A stretch of 64,000 nucleotides of DNA, taken from the NCBI GenBank assembly GCA_038529265.1, contig JBCBDX010000012.1, forward strand, positions 1 to 64,000. Direction: 5' to 3'. This stretch comes from JBCBDX01 sp038529265. Lineage in GTDB: Bacteria; Pseudomonadota; Alphaproteobacteria; Rhizobiales; Rhizobiaceae. This document shows positions 42,134 to 51,160 of this stretch, piece by piece (position 1 is the stretch's first letter; each line of letters starts with the position of its first letter). The notes beneath the pieces were generated by a model. It was not told where the DNA came from. It saw only the letters and a list, made by a program, of their open reading frames with translations, and did not search any database. Made by a program: the position numbers and the translations under genes.

Positions 42134-43567
42134 TTACAAGTCCGACTGACGCCGCGTGGCGTAGAGTTGGATGCCCGTGAACACGGCAATGACCACGGCC
42201 ATCAATACCGACCCGGCCGCCGCCTCGCCATAGTTCGGGTTCTCTCCTTGGAAAGCTTCCTCATAGATGTTCTGGACGACCATAAAGGTTTCGCGCCCCG
42301 GGCCACCGCCGGTGAGCAAATAGACTTCATCAAAAACCTGGAAGCCGCGGATTAGCGCCAACACGACAACAACAGTGAATGTCGGCATCAAGAGCGGAAA
42401 TGTAATGCGAAAGAACACGCGAGCGGGCTTTGCAGCATCCATCTTCGCAGCCTCGTACAAATCCTTCGGAATGGCCTGAAGGCCAGCCAACAGGATGAGC
42501 ATGTAAAAGCCCATATGTGACCAGGTGAACACAAAGACGAGCCAGAAGAACGGCCAGCCGGTATTGGGTGTCACCAACCAATTGATTGGGCGGTAACGGC
42601 CGAAGTCAAAGACAGCGTCAAATTGGATCGACAATAGAAGAACAACCGAAAGGACGCCAAGTGCGATGGTCGCCATACGCGCCAGTGAGTTCTCGCTCGC
42701 AATCATCCAGATGAAGCCCGCAGCAATGGCGGCACCGACCCAGAACGACCAGCCAGCAAAACCATCGCCAAGCAATGAAATGGGGTTGGCCCAAGCGAAA
42801 ACGAGCGCAAACAGGACGGCAAAAAACGAACCCCAAAGCAGCGATGGCTCTGCGCGAGAGCGCAATGTGCGCTCCGACAACAACAAAAGCAGCACAGCAA
42901 TGATGACACTCATCACGATGTCAAAACCGGCCCGTCCCGCGAGATTGGTAATGGCCGAGCTCGTGTCACCAATCGTGTCGTTCAAAATACCGCGACGGTG
43001 CAGAACCCATTGCCAGATGTTGGCGATCACGACGGGGGAGAGCATCACCGGATAAAAGAACATGGCTCGCCAGAAACCACGACCGGCAATCGACATGTTG
43101 ACGACAAGTGCGGTCGCCAAGGCGACCACGCAAAGCACAGGGACTTGAATGGCCACAAACAGCAAGGTGTTGCCCATCGCTACCCAGAAACTCTGACCAG
43201 CGTTCGAACACGTGTTCGGGCTGAAGAAATTCTCGCAGTTGAAGATATCGGCATAGTTGGCCATGCCGACAAAAGGCCGCGATAGAAGTGAAATGCTCTC
43301 ACCGCCCGTCACCGAGACCCAAAAATTGAGGATCATCGGTAGGAAAGTAAAAAAGCCGAAGATCAGCATGTTGGGCAGCAAAAGCGCATAGGGAACGCCA
43401 CCGCGTCCCCATATGCTTTGCGCGAGCTCAACCGGAAACCCTAGTAGGTCCATCGCAAAACGCGGCACTTGTGCCAGCGTGTAGCGGCGCTGCGTCAGCA
43501 ACCATATTGTGCCACCCACGCCCCAAAGGAGCAAAATGATTGTTACGACAAGACCGGTCGGGTTCAT
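42134..43567 (-). CDS. Sugar ABC transporter permease, MalF type, with extra membrane segments
   Basis: 477 residues, against about 290-320 for the usual UgpA-like form. An extra N-terminal helix (residues 5-25) precedes the family core (YALLLPNMLIFGFFTFLP; FWRAMFFYPVMLSPVV). Between IWQWVLHRRGILND (184-197) and the next core helix (INWLVTPNTGWPFF) lie about 125 additional residues with four hydrophobic stretches (216-231, 243-260, 273-290, 298-314). The EAA loop (EAAKMDAAKPARVFFRITFPLL) is intact near 372-393. No frameshift is evident. Confidence 0.92.
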   Translation of the reverse strand: MNPTGLVVTIILLLWGVGGTIWLLTQRRYTLAQVPRFAMDLLGFPVELAQSIWGRGGVPYALLLPNMLIFGFFTFLPMILNFWVSVTGGESISLLSRPFVGMANYADIFNCENFFSPNTCSNAGQSFWVAMGNTLLFVAIQVPVLCVVALATALVVNMSIAGRGFWRAMFFYPVMLSPVVIANIWQWVLHRRGILNDTIGDTSSAITNLAGRAGFDIVMSVIIAVLLLLLSERTLRSRAEPSLLWGSFFAVLFALVFAWANPISLLGDGFAGWSFWVGAAIAAGFIWMIASENSLARMATIALGVLSVVLLLSIQFDAVFDFGRYRPINWLVTPNTGWPFFWLVFVFTWSHMGFYMLILLAGLQAIPKDLYEAAKMDAAKPARVFFRITFPLLMPTFTVVVVLALIRGFQVFDEVYLLTGGGPGRETFMVVQNIYEEAFQGENPNYGEAAAGSVLMAVVIAVFTGIQLYATRRQSDL

Positions 43568-43597
43568 GCTGCGCTCAACTTTCGCAATTCAGCGGGA

Positions 43598-43630
43598 CAA
43601 AAAGGCCGGGAGTTTGCATGCTCCCGGCCT
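43598..43630 (-). terminator. Stem-loop with T tract between binding protein and permease genes
   Basis: A perfect 10-bp stem (AGGCCGGGAG / CTCCCGGCCT, loop of eight) at 43603-43630, followed on the minus strand by TTTTTG. It lies 30 bases after the binding-protein stop and before the MalF-type gene. It probably acts as a partial terminator and mRNA stabiliser giving more binding protein than membrane subunits. Confidence 0.75.
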
Positions 43631-43659
43631 TCTTTAATGTTCAAGACAAGCCGGGCAGT

Positions 43660-44949
43660 TTAGCCAGCGGTCTTGTCTGCAATGTCCGCTTCCATACGGG
43701 TGAAAGCTTCTTCAAGCGACATGTCGCCATTCATGACCTGTGAGAGGAACTCAACAGTTGCATTGTACATGACAAAGCCGAAACGAGAACCTTGAAGCTG
43801 GTAGGCTTGTGGTGTCTGCTCAGCGGCAGCAGCTGCGCCAGCGGCAAACAGGTTCAGACCTTCGGAAACTTTTGGGTCACCGCCAAACGCTGTGTAGTCA
43901 ACGCCGTCAGCCTGGATTTTGGCATGCGCAGGGATGGCAAAAATCTTGCCATACCACTCTTTGGCCTGCTCTTCTTCAGCCATCCATGCCACGAAACGCG
44001 CAGCCGCTTCCTTGACCTCATCAGACTGGCCCTGATCGAAAGCAACCATGCCCGCACCACCCGGCATCACGCCGCAGCCAGCTGGGCCACATGGAACAGG
44101 CGCAACAGCCCAGTCGAACTTGTCGCCAACGTTCGACTGAACGTTTCCGATGTTCCAGGAACCTGACATATAGAACGGCACTTCCTCGTTGAAGAACAGC
44201 TCGTTGCCATTCGCGTAACGAGCGCCGGAAACAGCAGGCCAAATGTCTGGCGGCATGAGGCCGGATTCGTGCCATTCGATCATCTTGCTGGCGAACGCTT
44301 TAAAGCCGTCGTCAACAATAAGGTTACCAGCATCATCAAAATAGGCTGCGCCATAGGACATGGCAGGTCCAGCCATACGGTGGCCGGAGCGATCCATCAC
44401 CATGCCAGCGTAAGAGCCGGAAGCCTCTTGAACAGCGGCGGCGGCGACAGCCCAGTCATCCCAAGTTGCGCCCGGTGCAGGCACGTCAACGCCTGCTTCT
44501 TCAAACATGGTGCGGTTGATGTAAGGGCCAGTCACAGTCAGTTCTGTGTGGAAAGCGTAGATGCCATCGCGATCACCGACGCGGTACCATGCCAAGACAG
44601 CGCCGTAAGCATCTTCCCATGCATCAGCATCAACGTAAGGAGCCAGGTCGACGTAATATGGGTTCAAACCACCAAGATTGGTGACGAACGCCATATCTGG
44701 GCCGGTACCGGCTTCAAGCTGACTTGGCAGCTGTTCACGGATCACATTGTAACCAACCTGGTTCAGGCTGATCGTGACATCCGGGGCTACTTCCTTGTAG
44801 CGATCGATGAACTCTTGAAGTGTACCGACTTTGCCGTCGACATCAGAGATCATGAAATTGATTTCAGTGGCAGAAGCCTGTGTGGCAGAAATAGCCGCCA
44901 TGGAAACGGCGCATGCCAATGCGGCCAAGCCGCGCTTGCGAAAATGCAT
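43660..44949 (-). CDS. Sugar ABC transporter substrate-binding protein (family 1)
   Basis: 429 residues from ATG 44949, preceded by GGAGGAAA. A signal peptide of about 27 residues (ending QASA) precedes the MalE-like body: EINFMISDVDGKVGTLQEFIDRYKEVAPDVTISL, GTGPDMAFVTNLGG, FYMSGSWNIGNVQS and GGAGMVAFDQGQSD. Ligand unknown; disaccharide, glycoside or polyol are typical of the family. The longer in-frame reading to 45069 lacks a Shine-Dalgarno and would bury the signal peptide. Confidence 0.93.
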   Translation of the reverse strand: MHFRKRGLAALACAVSMAAISATQASATEINFMISDVDGKVGTLQEFIDRYKEVAPDVTISLNQVGYNVIREQLPSQLEAGTGPDMAFVTNLGGLNPYYVDLAPYVDADAWEDAYGAVLAWYRVGDRDGIYAFHTELTVTGPYINRTMFEEAGVDVPAPGATWDDWAVAAAAVQEASGSYAGMVMDRSGHRMAGPAMSYGAAYFDDAGNLIVDDGFKAFASKMIEWHESGLMPPDIWPAVSGARYANGNELFFNEEVPFYMSGSWNIGNVQSNVGDKFDWAVAPVPCGPAGCGVMPGGAGMVAFDQGQSDEVKEAAARFVAWMAEEEQAKEWYGKIFAIPAHAKIQADGVDYTAFGGDPKVSEGLNLFAAGAAAAAEQTPQAYQLQGSRFGFVMYNATVEFLSQVMNGDMSLEEAFTRMEADIADKTAG

Positions 44950-45065
44950 CTTGAATTTCCTCCCAATAAGCCGCAACACGCGGCCTTGATCGGAAGCTAC
45001 ACCAAGCAGGGGCGATCCTGTCAAGCGCACGGAGCATGCAAAAACCGACTTAATTTCACTGAATT

Positions 45066-45965
45066 TCAAACCAGCTGCCGCAGAAATTGGGTCACCGCTT
45101 CGCGCATGGCCGGGGTTTCTTCATGCCCAGCTTCTTGCTGTGTATGAATAGTGAATGAATTTCCTGCGCTGTTTCGCGCATATATCCGTTCAAGTTCGTT
45201 GCGCGCCACCGCAAAACAGTCAGGCGGCGAACTCCAATCCTTCATCCCCAGACCAATGAAAAGCGATCGAGGCGCAACCAAGCCAGCAATCTGACCAGTA
45301 GAAGCAGTTTTGAGCAGGCCCGGCACGCTCATATAGTGGCCGTGCTTGTCGTGATTGCCGGAAGCGACAAGGCATTCAAGATCCGCAAATGCGCAAAGGC
45401 TCAAAGCAGCACTGATGCGTTTGTCCAGCGCAGCAAGCCAGTAGGCTTGTGTACCACCCATGGAGATTCCCAATGTCGCAATGCGCTTTTCGTCAATCGC
45501 GGTATGTTCGTTGAGGAAAGATAGTGCGCACTTCAGTTCGTGTAGCATGCGTCCAAACAGGGTGGTGCCGTGCCACAGATGCGCTTTTGAGCGTGACGAC
45601 TCGTTAGGTTCTTGCCGTGCGCCGAAACACGGCATTTCAACACAAAGAACGGCAAAGCCAAGTTGAATGAGGGTTGCAAAATAAGGTTCATGAAGCGCCG
45701 GACGTCCATCAAAAAGTTCGCTACGCCCGATGTCATAACGATTGCCATGGGCATGGAGATAGAGAATTGCGGGAACACGGTTTTCTACGCTGCTCGGCAA
45801 CGCAAACCATGCGGGAGCGACTTCACCATCAAAGGTTTCGAACCGCAAATCGAAAAGCTCTGCGCCACCGTGCAGTTTCTGCCCTACAATCTCAGTTGAC
45901 GTAAAACGCGGTTCCAAATCCGCATAGCCGAGCAAATGCTCCAGCTTTTCGCGCAAATCACTCAT
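45066..45965 (-). CDS. Alpha/beta hydrolase (acetyl xylan esterase-like)
   Basis: 299 residues. The nucleophile elbow is LGISMGGTQAYWLAALDKRI, the oxyanion region LYLHAHGNRYDIG, and a C-terminal histidine in TQQEAGHEETPAMR; an aspartate in GLGMKDWSSPPDCF may complete the triad. It is cytoplasmic, with no signal peptide. It overlaps the RutR-like gene by eight bases (one transcript) and lies 117 bases upstream of the sugar-binding protein, so it may belong to either the sugar cluster or the regulator operon. Confidence 0.85.
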   Translation of the reverse strand: MSDLREKLEHLLGYADLEPRFTSTEIVGQKLHGGAELFDLRFETFDGEVAPAWFALPSSVENRVPAILYLHAHGNRYDIGRSELFDGRPALHEPYFATLIQLGFAVLCVEMPCFGARQEPNESSRSKAHLWHGTTLFGRMLHELKCALSFLNEHTAIDEKRIATLGISMGGTQAYWLAALDKRISAALSLCAFADLECLVASGNHDKHGHYMSVPGLLKTASTGQIAGLVAPRSLFIGLGMKDWSSPPDCFAVARNELERIYARNSAGNSFTIHTQQEAGHEETPAMREAVTQFLRQLV

Positions 45966-46614
45966 CGCGCGGGCGGATACCGTTCAAGACAACACTCAAC
46001 ACGGCCTGTCCAACCTGCTCTTGGAAACCCGGCCTGCGAACGGCACTTCCGAGGATCGCCTCGACCTGCGTATCAAAATCCGCATAGTGCTGCGTCGTTG
46101 CCCAAATCATGAAGACGAGATGATAGGGATCGACTGGCGCCAGCTTCCCGTCATCAATCCATGAGCGGATGACCTCCGCCTTTTCATCAACCAGCGCTTT
46201 CAATCGGGTCCGCAAAAACTTGCCCATGAGCGGCGCACCGCGCTGAATTTCATTGGCAAATAGTTTCGATGCCTCCGGCTTTTGTGCCGACATTTTCAGC
46301 TTGATTGAAATGTATTTTCGGATCTCCTCAATAGGATCACCGTCTGGGTCAATGTCCTTGAACGGTTGCAGCCACTCTTCGACCGTTTGTTCGATGACAG
46401 TTGCGTAGACTTCTTCTTTTGAACCAAAATAATAGAGAAGGTTGGTCTTCGACATCCCCGCCCGCTCAGCGATGCGATCAATCGTAGCCCCGCGATATCC
46501 ATCGGTGGAAAACACATCCAGCGCAGCTTCGCTAATGGCAGCGCGGTTTTCCAGCTGGATACGGCTTAATTTACCGTCATTCTTGTTTTGCGTCGCACCA
46601 GCCAAATGTGTCAC
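45958..46614 (-). CDS. TetR family regulator, RutR-like
   Basis: About 218 residues from GTG 46614, close to the 212 of E. coli RutR. HTH: IDRIAERAGMSKTNLLYYFGSKEEVY, followed by the RutR-type C-terminal ligand domain (ETVEEWLQPF-like VEEWLQPFKDIDPDGDP; HLVFMIWATTQHYADF). Longer readings from ATG 46677 or 46686 run into the operator region. RutR senses uracil/thymine in E. coli. Its divergence from the reductive pyrimidine genes supports a role as their regulator. Confidence 0.87.
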   Translation of the reverse strand: MTHLAGATQNKNDGKLSRIQLENRAAISEAALDVFSTDGYRGATIDRIAERAGMSKTNLLYYFGSKEEVYATVIEQTVEEWLQPFKDIDPDGDPIEEIRKYISIKLKMSAQKPEASKLFANEIQRGAPLMGKFLRTRLKALVDEKAEVIRSWIDDGKLAPVDPYHLVFMIWATTQHYADFDTQVEAILGSAVRRPGFQEQVGQAVLSVVLNGIRPRDE

Positions 46615-46697
46615 CCCAAATATATTCGCCACAGTGTAAAGCTTACTCGGTGTAAATCGTACTTGACCGAATGTCATGCCTTTCATAGCGTTTGAAT

Positions 46698-46713
46698 TTG
46701 ACCAAGCAGTCAA
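46698..46713. promoter_or_regulatory. RutR-like operator
   Basis: TTGACCAAGCAGTCAA is an inverted repeat of TTGAC/GTCAA and matches the known RutR box TTGACCA-N2-TGGTCAA at 14 of 16 positions. It lies 19 bases before the amidase start, between the divergent genes. A weaker relative, TTGACCGAATGTCAT, is at 46663-46677. This supports control of the pyrimidine cluster by the adjacent RutR-like protein. Confidence 0.7.
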
Positions 46714-46731
46714 GATTTTTGGGAGCCGTTC

Positions 46732-47994
46732 ATGAACACCCACACCCATGCCCCCGGCGAAAACTTGCGCATCGATGGCGACCGCCTTTGGGATGCCTTG
46801 ATGGAGATGGCCAAGATCGGCCCGGGCATCGCAGGCGGCAACAATCGTCAGACACTGACAGATGAAGATGCAGAAGGTCGTGCGCTTTTCCAAAAATGGT
46901 GCGAGGAGGCCGGGCTCTCCATGGGCGTCGACGAGATGGGCACCATGTTCATGCGCCGCGAGGGCGCCGACCCGGACGCCCTGCCCGTCTATGTGGGATC
47001 ACATCTCGATACACAGCCGACCGGCGGCAAATATGATGGTGTGCTCGGCGTGCTCGCCGGGCTCGAAATCATCCGTACGATGAATGACCTCGACATCAAG
47101 ACCAAGCATCCCATCGTAGTGACCAACTGGACGAATGAAGAAGGCACACGCTTTGCGCCCGCCATGCTCGCCTCCGGTGTGTTTGCAGGCATTCATACGC
47201 TCGATTGGGCCTATGAGAAGGTGGACGCGGAAGGCAAACGCTTTGGCGACGAACTGGAGCGCATCGGCTGGAAGGGCGAGGAAAAAGTTGGCGACCGCAA
47301 AATGCACGCCTTCTTTGAACTGCACATCGAGCAGGGCCCGATCCTGGAAGCCGAAGAAAAAGACATTGGCGTTGTCACCCACGGCCAAGGCCTGCGCTGG
47401 ATTGAATGCACCGTCACCGGCAAGGAAAGCCATACCGGCTCCACCCCCATGCCGATGCGCAAGAATGCCGGTCGCGGCCTCGCGCGGATCACCGAGCTCG
47501 TCCACGAAATTGCTATGGACAACGCACCCAACGCGGTTGGCGCCATCGGGCATATCGATGTCTATCCCAACAGCCGCAACATCATTCCCGGCAAGGTGGT
47601 TTTCACCGTCGATTTCCGGTCCCACGAACTGGATACGCTCACCGGCATGGTCGATCGGCTGATGACCGAAGCGCCAAAACTCTGCCAAGACACGGGCGTT
47701 GAGTTTTCCGCCGAAATCGTTGGCCAGTTCGACCCGCCTGCCTTTGATGAAGTGTGCGTGCGCATGATCCGCGAAGCCGCCGAACGGCTCGGCTATTCGC
47801 ACATGGATATCATCTCCGGTGCGGGGCATGATGCCTGCTGGATAAACCGTGTCGCACCCACCGCCATGGTCATGTGCCCCTGCGTCGACGGCCTGTCACA
47901 CAATGAGGCCGAGGAAATCACCAAAGGCTGGGCAAGAGCAGGTGCTGATGTACTGTTCCATGCGGTGATGGAGAAAGCGGAGATCGTTGGCTAG
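46732..47994 (+). CDS. Zn-dependent amidase, beta-ureidopropionase / N-carbamoyl amino acid hydrolase
   Basis: 420-residue M20-family hydrolase. Motifs: GSHLDTQPTGGKYDGVLGVLAGLE (metal ligands His and Asp), NWTNEEGTRFAPAM (catalytic Glu pair), the dimerisation region with HIEQGPILEAE and TGKESHTGSTPM, and SGAGHDACWINRVAPTAM near the end. In alphaproteobacteria this enzyme hydrolyses N-carbamoyl-beta-alanine in the reductive pyrimidine pathway, and the dihydropyrimidinase gene follows 30 bases later. Confidence 0.9.
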   Translation: MNTHTHAPGENLRIDGDRLWDALMEMAKIGPGIAGGNNRQTLTDEDAEGRALFQKWCEEAGLSMGVDEMGTMFMRREGADPDALPVYVGSHLDTQPTGGKYDGVLGVLAGLEIIRTMNDLDIKTKHPIVVTNWTNEEGTRFAPAMLASGVFAGIHTLDWAYEKVDAEGKRFGDELERIGWKGEEKVGDRKMHAFFELHIEQGPILEAEEKDIGVVTHGQGLRWIECTVTGKESHTGSTPMPMRKNAGRGLARITELVHEIAMDNAPNAVGAIGHIDVYPNSRNIIPGKVVFTVDFRSHELDTLTGMVDRLMTEAPKLCQDTGVEFSAEIVGQFDPPAFDEVCVRMIREAAERLGYSHMDIISGAGHDACWINRVAPTAMVMCPCVDGLSHNEAEEITKGWARAGADVLFHAVMEKAEIVG

Positions 47995-48024
47995 CCCGCT
48001 TTTTTGGATTAGGAGTTTAATTGA

Positions 48025-49482
48025 ATGACCACCACCATCATCAAAAACGGCACCATCGTTACCGCCGATCTGACCTACAAGTCGGACATCAAAATCGAGA
48101 GCGGGAAGATCGCCGAGATCGGTCCTGACCTCTCCGGCGGCACCGAACTCGACGCAACCGGTTGCTATGTGATGCCCGGCGGCATCGACCCGCATGTGCA
48201 TCTGGAAATGCCATTTATGGGCACCTATTCTTCAGATGATTTTGAGAGCGGCACCCGCGCGGGCCTCTCAGGCGGCACGACCATGGTCGTCGACTTCTGC
48301 CTGCCGAACCCCGAGCAGAGCCTTCTGGAAGCCATCGACCGTTGGGACAACAAATCCACACGCGCCAATTGCGACTATTCCTTCCACATGGCGATCACCT
48401 GGTGGGGTGAGCAGGTTTTTGACGAGATGGAGACCGTCGTTAAAGAAAAAGGCATCAACACGTTCAAACACTTCATGGCCTATAAGGGCGCGCTGATGGT
48501 CGATGATGATGAGATGTTCTCATCCTTCCAGCGCTGCGCCGCACTCGGCGCGCTGCCCATGGTGCATGCCGAAAATGGAGACGTGGTTGCCCAGCTTCAA
48601 GCCAAGCTCTTGGCCGAAGGCAATAATGGCCCCGAAGCGCACGCCTACTCTCGCCCGGCGGAGGTGGAAGGCGAAGCGACCAACCGCGCCATCATGATCG
48701 CCGACATGGCAGGCGTGCCGGTCTACATCGTGCACACTTCCTCCGAACAGGCGCATGAAGCAATCCGTCGTGCGCGTCAAAACGGCATCCGCGCCTATGG
48801 CGAGCCGCTGATCCAGCACCTCACGCTGGACGATAGCGAATACAAACACCCCGATTGGGACCATGCGGCGCGGCGTGTCATGAGCCCACCCTTCCGGGAC
48901 AAGAAACATCAGGATTCGCTTTGGGCAGGCCTTGCGTCCGGTTCGCTGCAAGTCGTCGCGACCGACCATTGCGCCTTCACCACCGAGCAGAAGCGCAACG
49001 GCGTGGGCAACTTCACGCTGATCCCAAATGGCACCGGAGGGCTTGAAGACCGCATGCCGATGCTGTGGACCTATGGTGTGGAAACAGGTCGCCTCACGAT
49101 GAATGAGTTCGTGGCGGTCACGTCCACCAACATCGCCAAGATCCTCAACATGTACCCGAAAAAAGGCGCGATCCTGGTGGGTGCAGATGCCGACATTGTT
49201 GTGTGGGACCCGAACAAGGAAAAAACGATCTCTGCCGGAACCCAGCAATCCGCCATTGATTACAATGTGTTTGAAGGCAAGCATGTCAAAGGCTTGCCGC
49301 GCTATACGTTGACGCGTGGCGTCGTTGCCATCGATGATGGCGAAGTCAAGACACAGGAAGGCCATGGCAAGTTCGTCAAGCGAGAACCATTCCAGGCCGT
49401 CAACACCGCCTACTCCACTTGGAAAGAAGTCACCGCGCCGCGCAAGGTGGAACGCACCGGCATCCCGGCGAGTGGAGTGTAG
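48025..49482 (+). CDS. hydA: Dihydropyrimidinase (D-hydantoinase)
   Basis: 485-residue cyclic amidohydrolase that opens dihydrouracil and dihydrothymine. Motifs: GGIDPHVHLEMPFMG, the carbamylated lysine in FKHFMAYKGALMVDD, metal histidines in VHAENGD and VYIVHTSSEQA, and VATDHCAFT with the catalytic aspartate. A good Shine-Dalgarno (TAGGAG) precedes the ATG. The preceding gene supplies the next enzyme, and preA, the first one, lies 5 kb downstream. Confidence 0.95.
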   Translation: MTTTIIKNGTIVTADLTYKSDIKIESGKIAEIGPDLSGGTELDATGCYVMPGGIDPHVHLEMPFMGTYSSDDFESGTRAGLSGGTTMVVDFCLPNPEQSLLEAIDRWDNKSTRANCDYSFHMAITWWGEQVFDEMETVVKEKGINTFKHFMAYKGALMVDDDEMFSSFQRCAALGALPMVHAENGDVVAQLQAKLLAEGNNGPEAHAYSRPAEVEGEATNRAIMIADMAGVPVYIVHTSSEQAHEAIRRARQNGIRAYGEPLIQHLTLDDSEYKHPDWDHAARRVMSPPFRDKKHQDSLWAGLASGSLQVVATDHCAFTTEQKRNGVGNFTLIPNGTGGLEDRMPMLWTYGVETGRLTMNEFVAVTSTNIAKILNMYPKKGAILVGADADIVVWDPNKEKTISAGTQQSAIDYNVFEGKHVKGLPRYTLTRGVVAIDDGEVKTQEGHGKFVKREPFQAVNTAYSTWKEVTAPRKVERTGIPASGV

Positions 49483-49490
49483 GCCGACTT

Positions 49491-50390
49491 ATGACACCTT
49501 TTCTTGGTCTGTCTGCTTTTCCGGTCACACCGGCAAATGAGGATGGCAGTGTGGATACGGACCATCTGCAAAGGCTGGTCTCTCGGCTCGCGACATCAGG
49601 TGTAGCTTCTATCGGCGTGCTCGGCTCCACCGGCAGCTACATGTATCTTTCATCGGAGGAGCGCGCCCGCGCACTGACTGCTGCTGTAGAAGCTTCGAAC
49701 GGTGTTCCGGTCATCGCAGGTATCGGCGCGATGCGCACATCTTGGGTGATGGAACACGCGAAAGCAGCGGACTCGGCGGGCGCTGCCGGGGTGTTATTGG
49801 CGCCAGTGAACTATCTGCCATTGCTAGATGATGAAGTGCTGCAACTGGCCACAGACGTATCTTCGGCCACCGACCTACCGATCTGTATTTATAACAATCC
49901 GGGCACCACCCACTTCAATGTATCGGAGAAATTGGTGGCACGCCTTGCAGAAGTTCCCAATGTCATGGCGGTCAAAAACCCGATCCCGGCTGATGGCGGC
50001 TATGCAGCGCAAATGGAGCGTTTGCGGGGCGCCGTTCCGAAAGACTTTTCTCTAGGCAATTCCGGTGATGCCAAAATCGCCGACGCGCTCACAGCGAATT
50101 GTGACGCCTTCTATTCGGTGCTGGCCGGTACTTTACCCGACATTTGCCTTGCTCTTTGGGCCGCGCGCAATGACGCAACAAAACTGGAAATTCTCAACGA
50201 GCAACTGGCTCCGCTTTGGGCTCTCTTCGACGCCCATGGCAGCATCCGCGTGATCCACGAAGCTGCAGAGATCATCGGGCTTGGACCCACACCACTTCCA
50301 CGCCCGCTACTGCCTTTGCCTGTGGAGACGAGGCAAGAGTTGGAAAAGGCACTCGACGCAATTCATTCAACGATTAATGTCCCTGCATGA
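49491..50390 (+). CDS. DapA/DHDPS-family lyase in the pyrimidine cluster
   Basis: 299 residues from ATG 49491. It has a DapA-type (beta/alpha)8 fold: GVLGSTGSYMYLSSEER, the Schiff-base lysine in VMAVKNPIPADG, and the tyrosine of YNNPGTT. The spelling differs from true DapA (GTTGE is GSTGS), so it is probably an aldolase or decarboxylase of other substrates. It lies nine bases after hydA and overlaps the ABC ATPase by four bases, so it belongs to the operon, although the classical pyrimidine pathway has no step for it. Confidence 0.85.
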   Translation: MTPFLGLSAFPVTPANEDGSVDTDHLQRLVSRLATSGVASIGVLGSTGSYMYLSSEERARALTAAVEASNGVPVIAGIGAMRTSWVMEHAKAADSAGAAGVLLAPVNYLPLLDDEVLQLATDVSSATDLPICIYNNPGTTHFNVSEKLVARLAEVPNVMAVKNPIPADGGYAAQMERLRGAVPKDFSLGNSGDAKIADALTANCDAFYSVLAGTLPDICLALWAARNDATKLEILNEQLAPLWALFDAHGSIRVIHEAAEIIGLGPTPLPRPLLPLPVETRQELEKALDAIHSTINVPA

Positions 50391-51160
50391 CTGTTATTTC
50401 TGCCGCTTCCCTTAACCTGACGTTCGAGACCAATGACGGGCCGGTACACGCCCTTTCCAATATCAATTTGGATGTGCAAAAGGGCGAGTTCGTGTCCCTC
50501 ATCGGCCCGTCGGGTTGCGGCAAGACCACGCTGCTGCGCGTGATCGCAGATTTGGAAAAGCCGACCGGCGGCGCTATCACTGTCGAAGGCACCACGCCGG
50601 AAAATGCGCGCCTCAACCGTGCCTATGGCTATGTATTTCAGGCATCCGCGCTTTTCCCTTGGCGCACCATCGCGGACAATGTAGCGCTCCCCCTCGAAGT
50701 GATGGGCTTGACCCAGGCGGAGAGGCAAAAGCGCGTAACCGAGAATTTGAAGCTCGTTGATCTGGAAGGCTTTGAGAAGAAATTTCCCTGGCAGCTCTCC
50801 GGCGGCATGCAGCAACGAGCGTCCATCGCACGCGCGCTCGCCGTTCAGCCGGATATGCTCCTGATGGACGAGCCCTTTGGCGCGCTCGATGAGATCGTTC
50901 GCGACCACCTCAATGTACAACTGCTCAAGCTTTGGAAGGAGACCGGCAAGACCATCGTCTTCGTCACACACTCCATTCCGGAAGCTGTGTACCTCTCGAC
51001 AAAGATCGTTGTGATGAGCCCGCGCCCAGGGCGCATCCACGAGATCATCGATTGCGATCTTGGCGAAGTTCGCCCGCTGGAAGTGCGTGAAACGACGAAG
51101 TTCTTGAAGATCGCCCAACGCGTTCGCGACGGTTTGGCCGCGGGGCATGCCTATGATTAA
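50387..51160 (+). CDS. ABC transporter ATPase (nitrate/taurine/NMT1 type) for pyrimidine cluster
   Basis: 257 residues: GPSGCGKTT, LSGGMQQRASIARALA, LLMDEPFGALD, VTHSIPEA at the H-loop, all normal. Family of SsuB/TauB/ThiZ-like importers. Overlaps the DapA-family gene by four bases and the first permease by 14 bases. With an NMT1/THI5-like binding protein, it probably imports a pyrimidine or pyrimidine-like compound. Confidence 0.92.
   Translation: MTVISAASLNLTFETNDGPVHALSNINLDVQKGEFVSLIGPSGCGKTTLLRVIADLEKPTGGAITVEGTTPENARLNRAYGYVFQASALFPWRTIADNVALPLEVMGLTQAERQKRVTENLKLVDLEGFEKKFPWQLSGGMQQRASIARALAVQPDMLLMDEPFGALDEIVRDHLNVQLLKLWKETGKTIVFVTHSIPEAVYLSTKIVVMSPRPGRIHEIIDCDLGEVRPLEVRETTKFLKIAQRVRDGLAAGHAYD

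Noticed and set aside
46999..47829. Long open frame opposite the amidase gene (about 276 codons, minus strand).
   Set aside because: Its translation has no family features, while the opposite frame is a clear M20 amidase; it is a codon-bias shadow.
48520..49365. Long open frame opposite dihydropyrimidinase (about 281 codons, minus strand).
   Set aside because: Shadow of a strongly recognised gene on the plus strand; no plausible start context.
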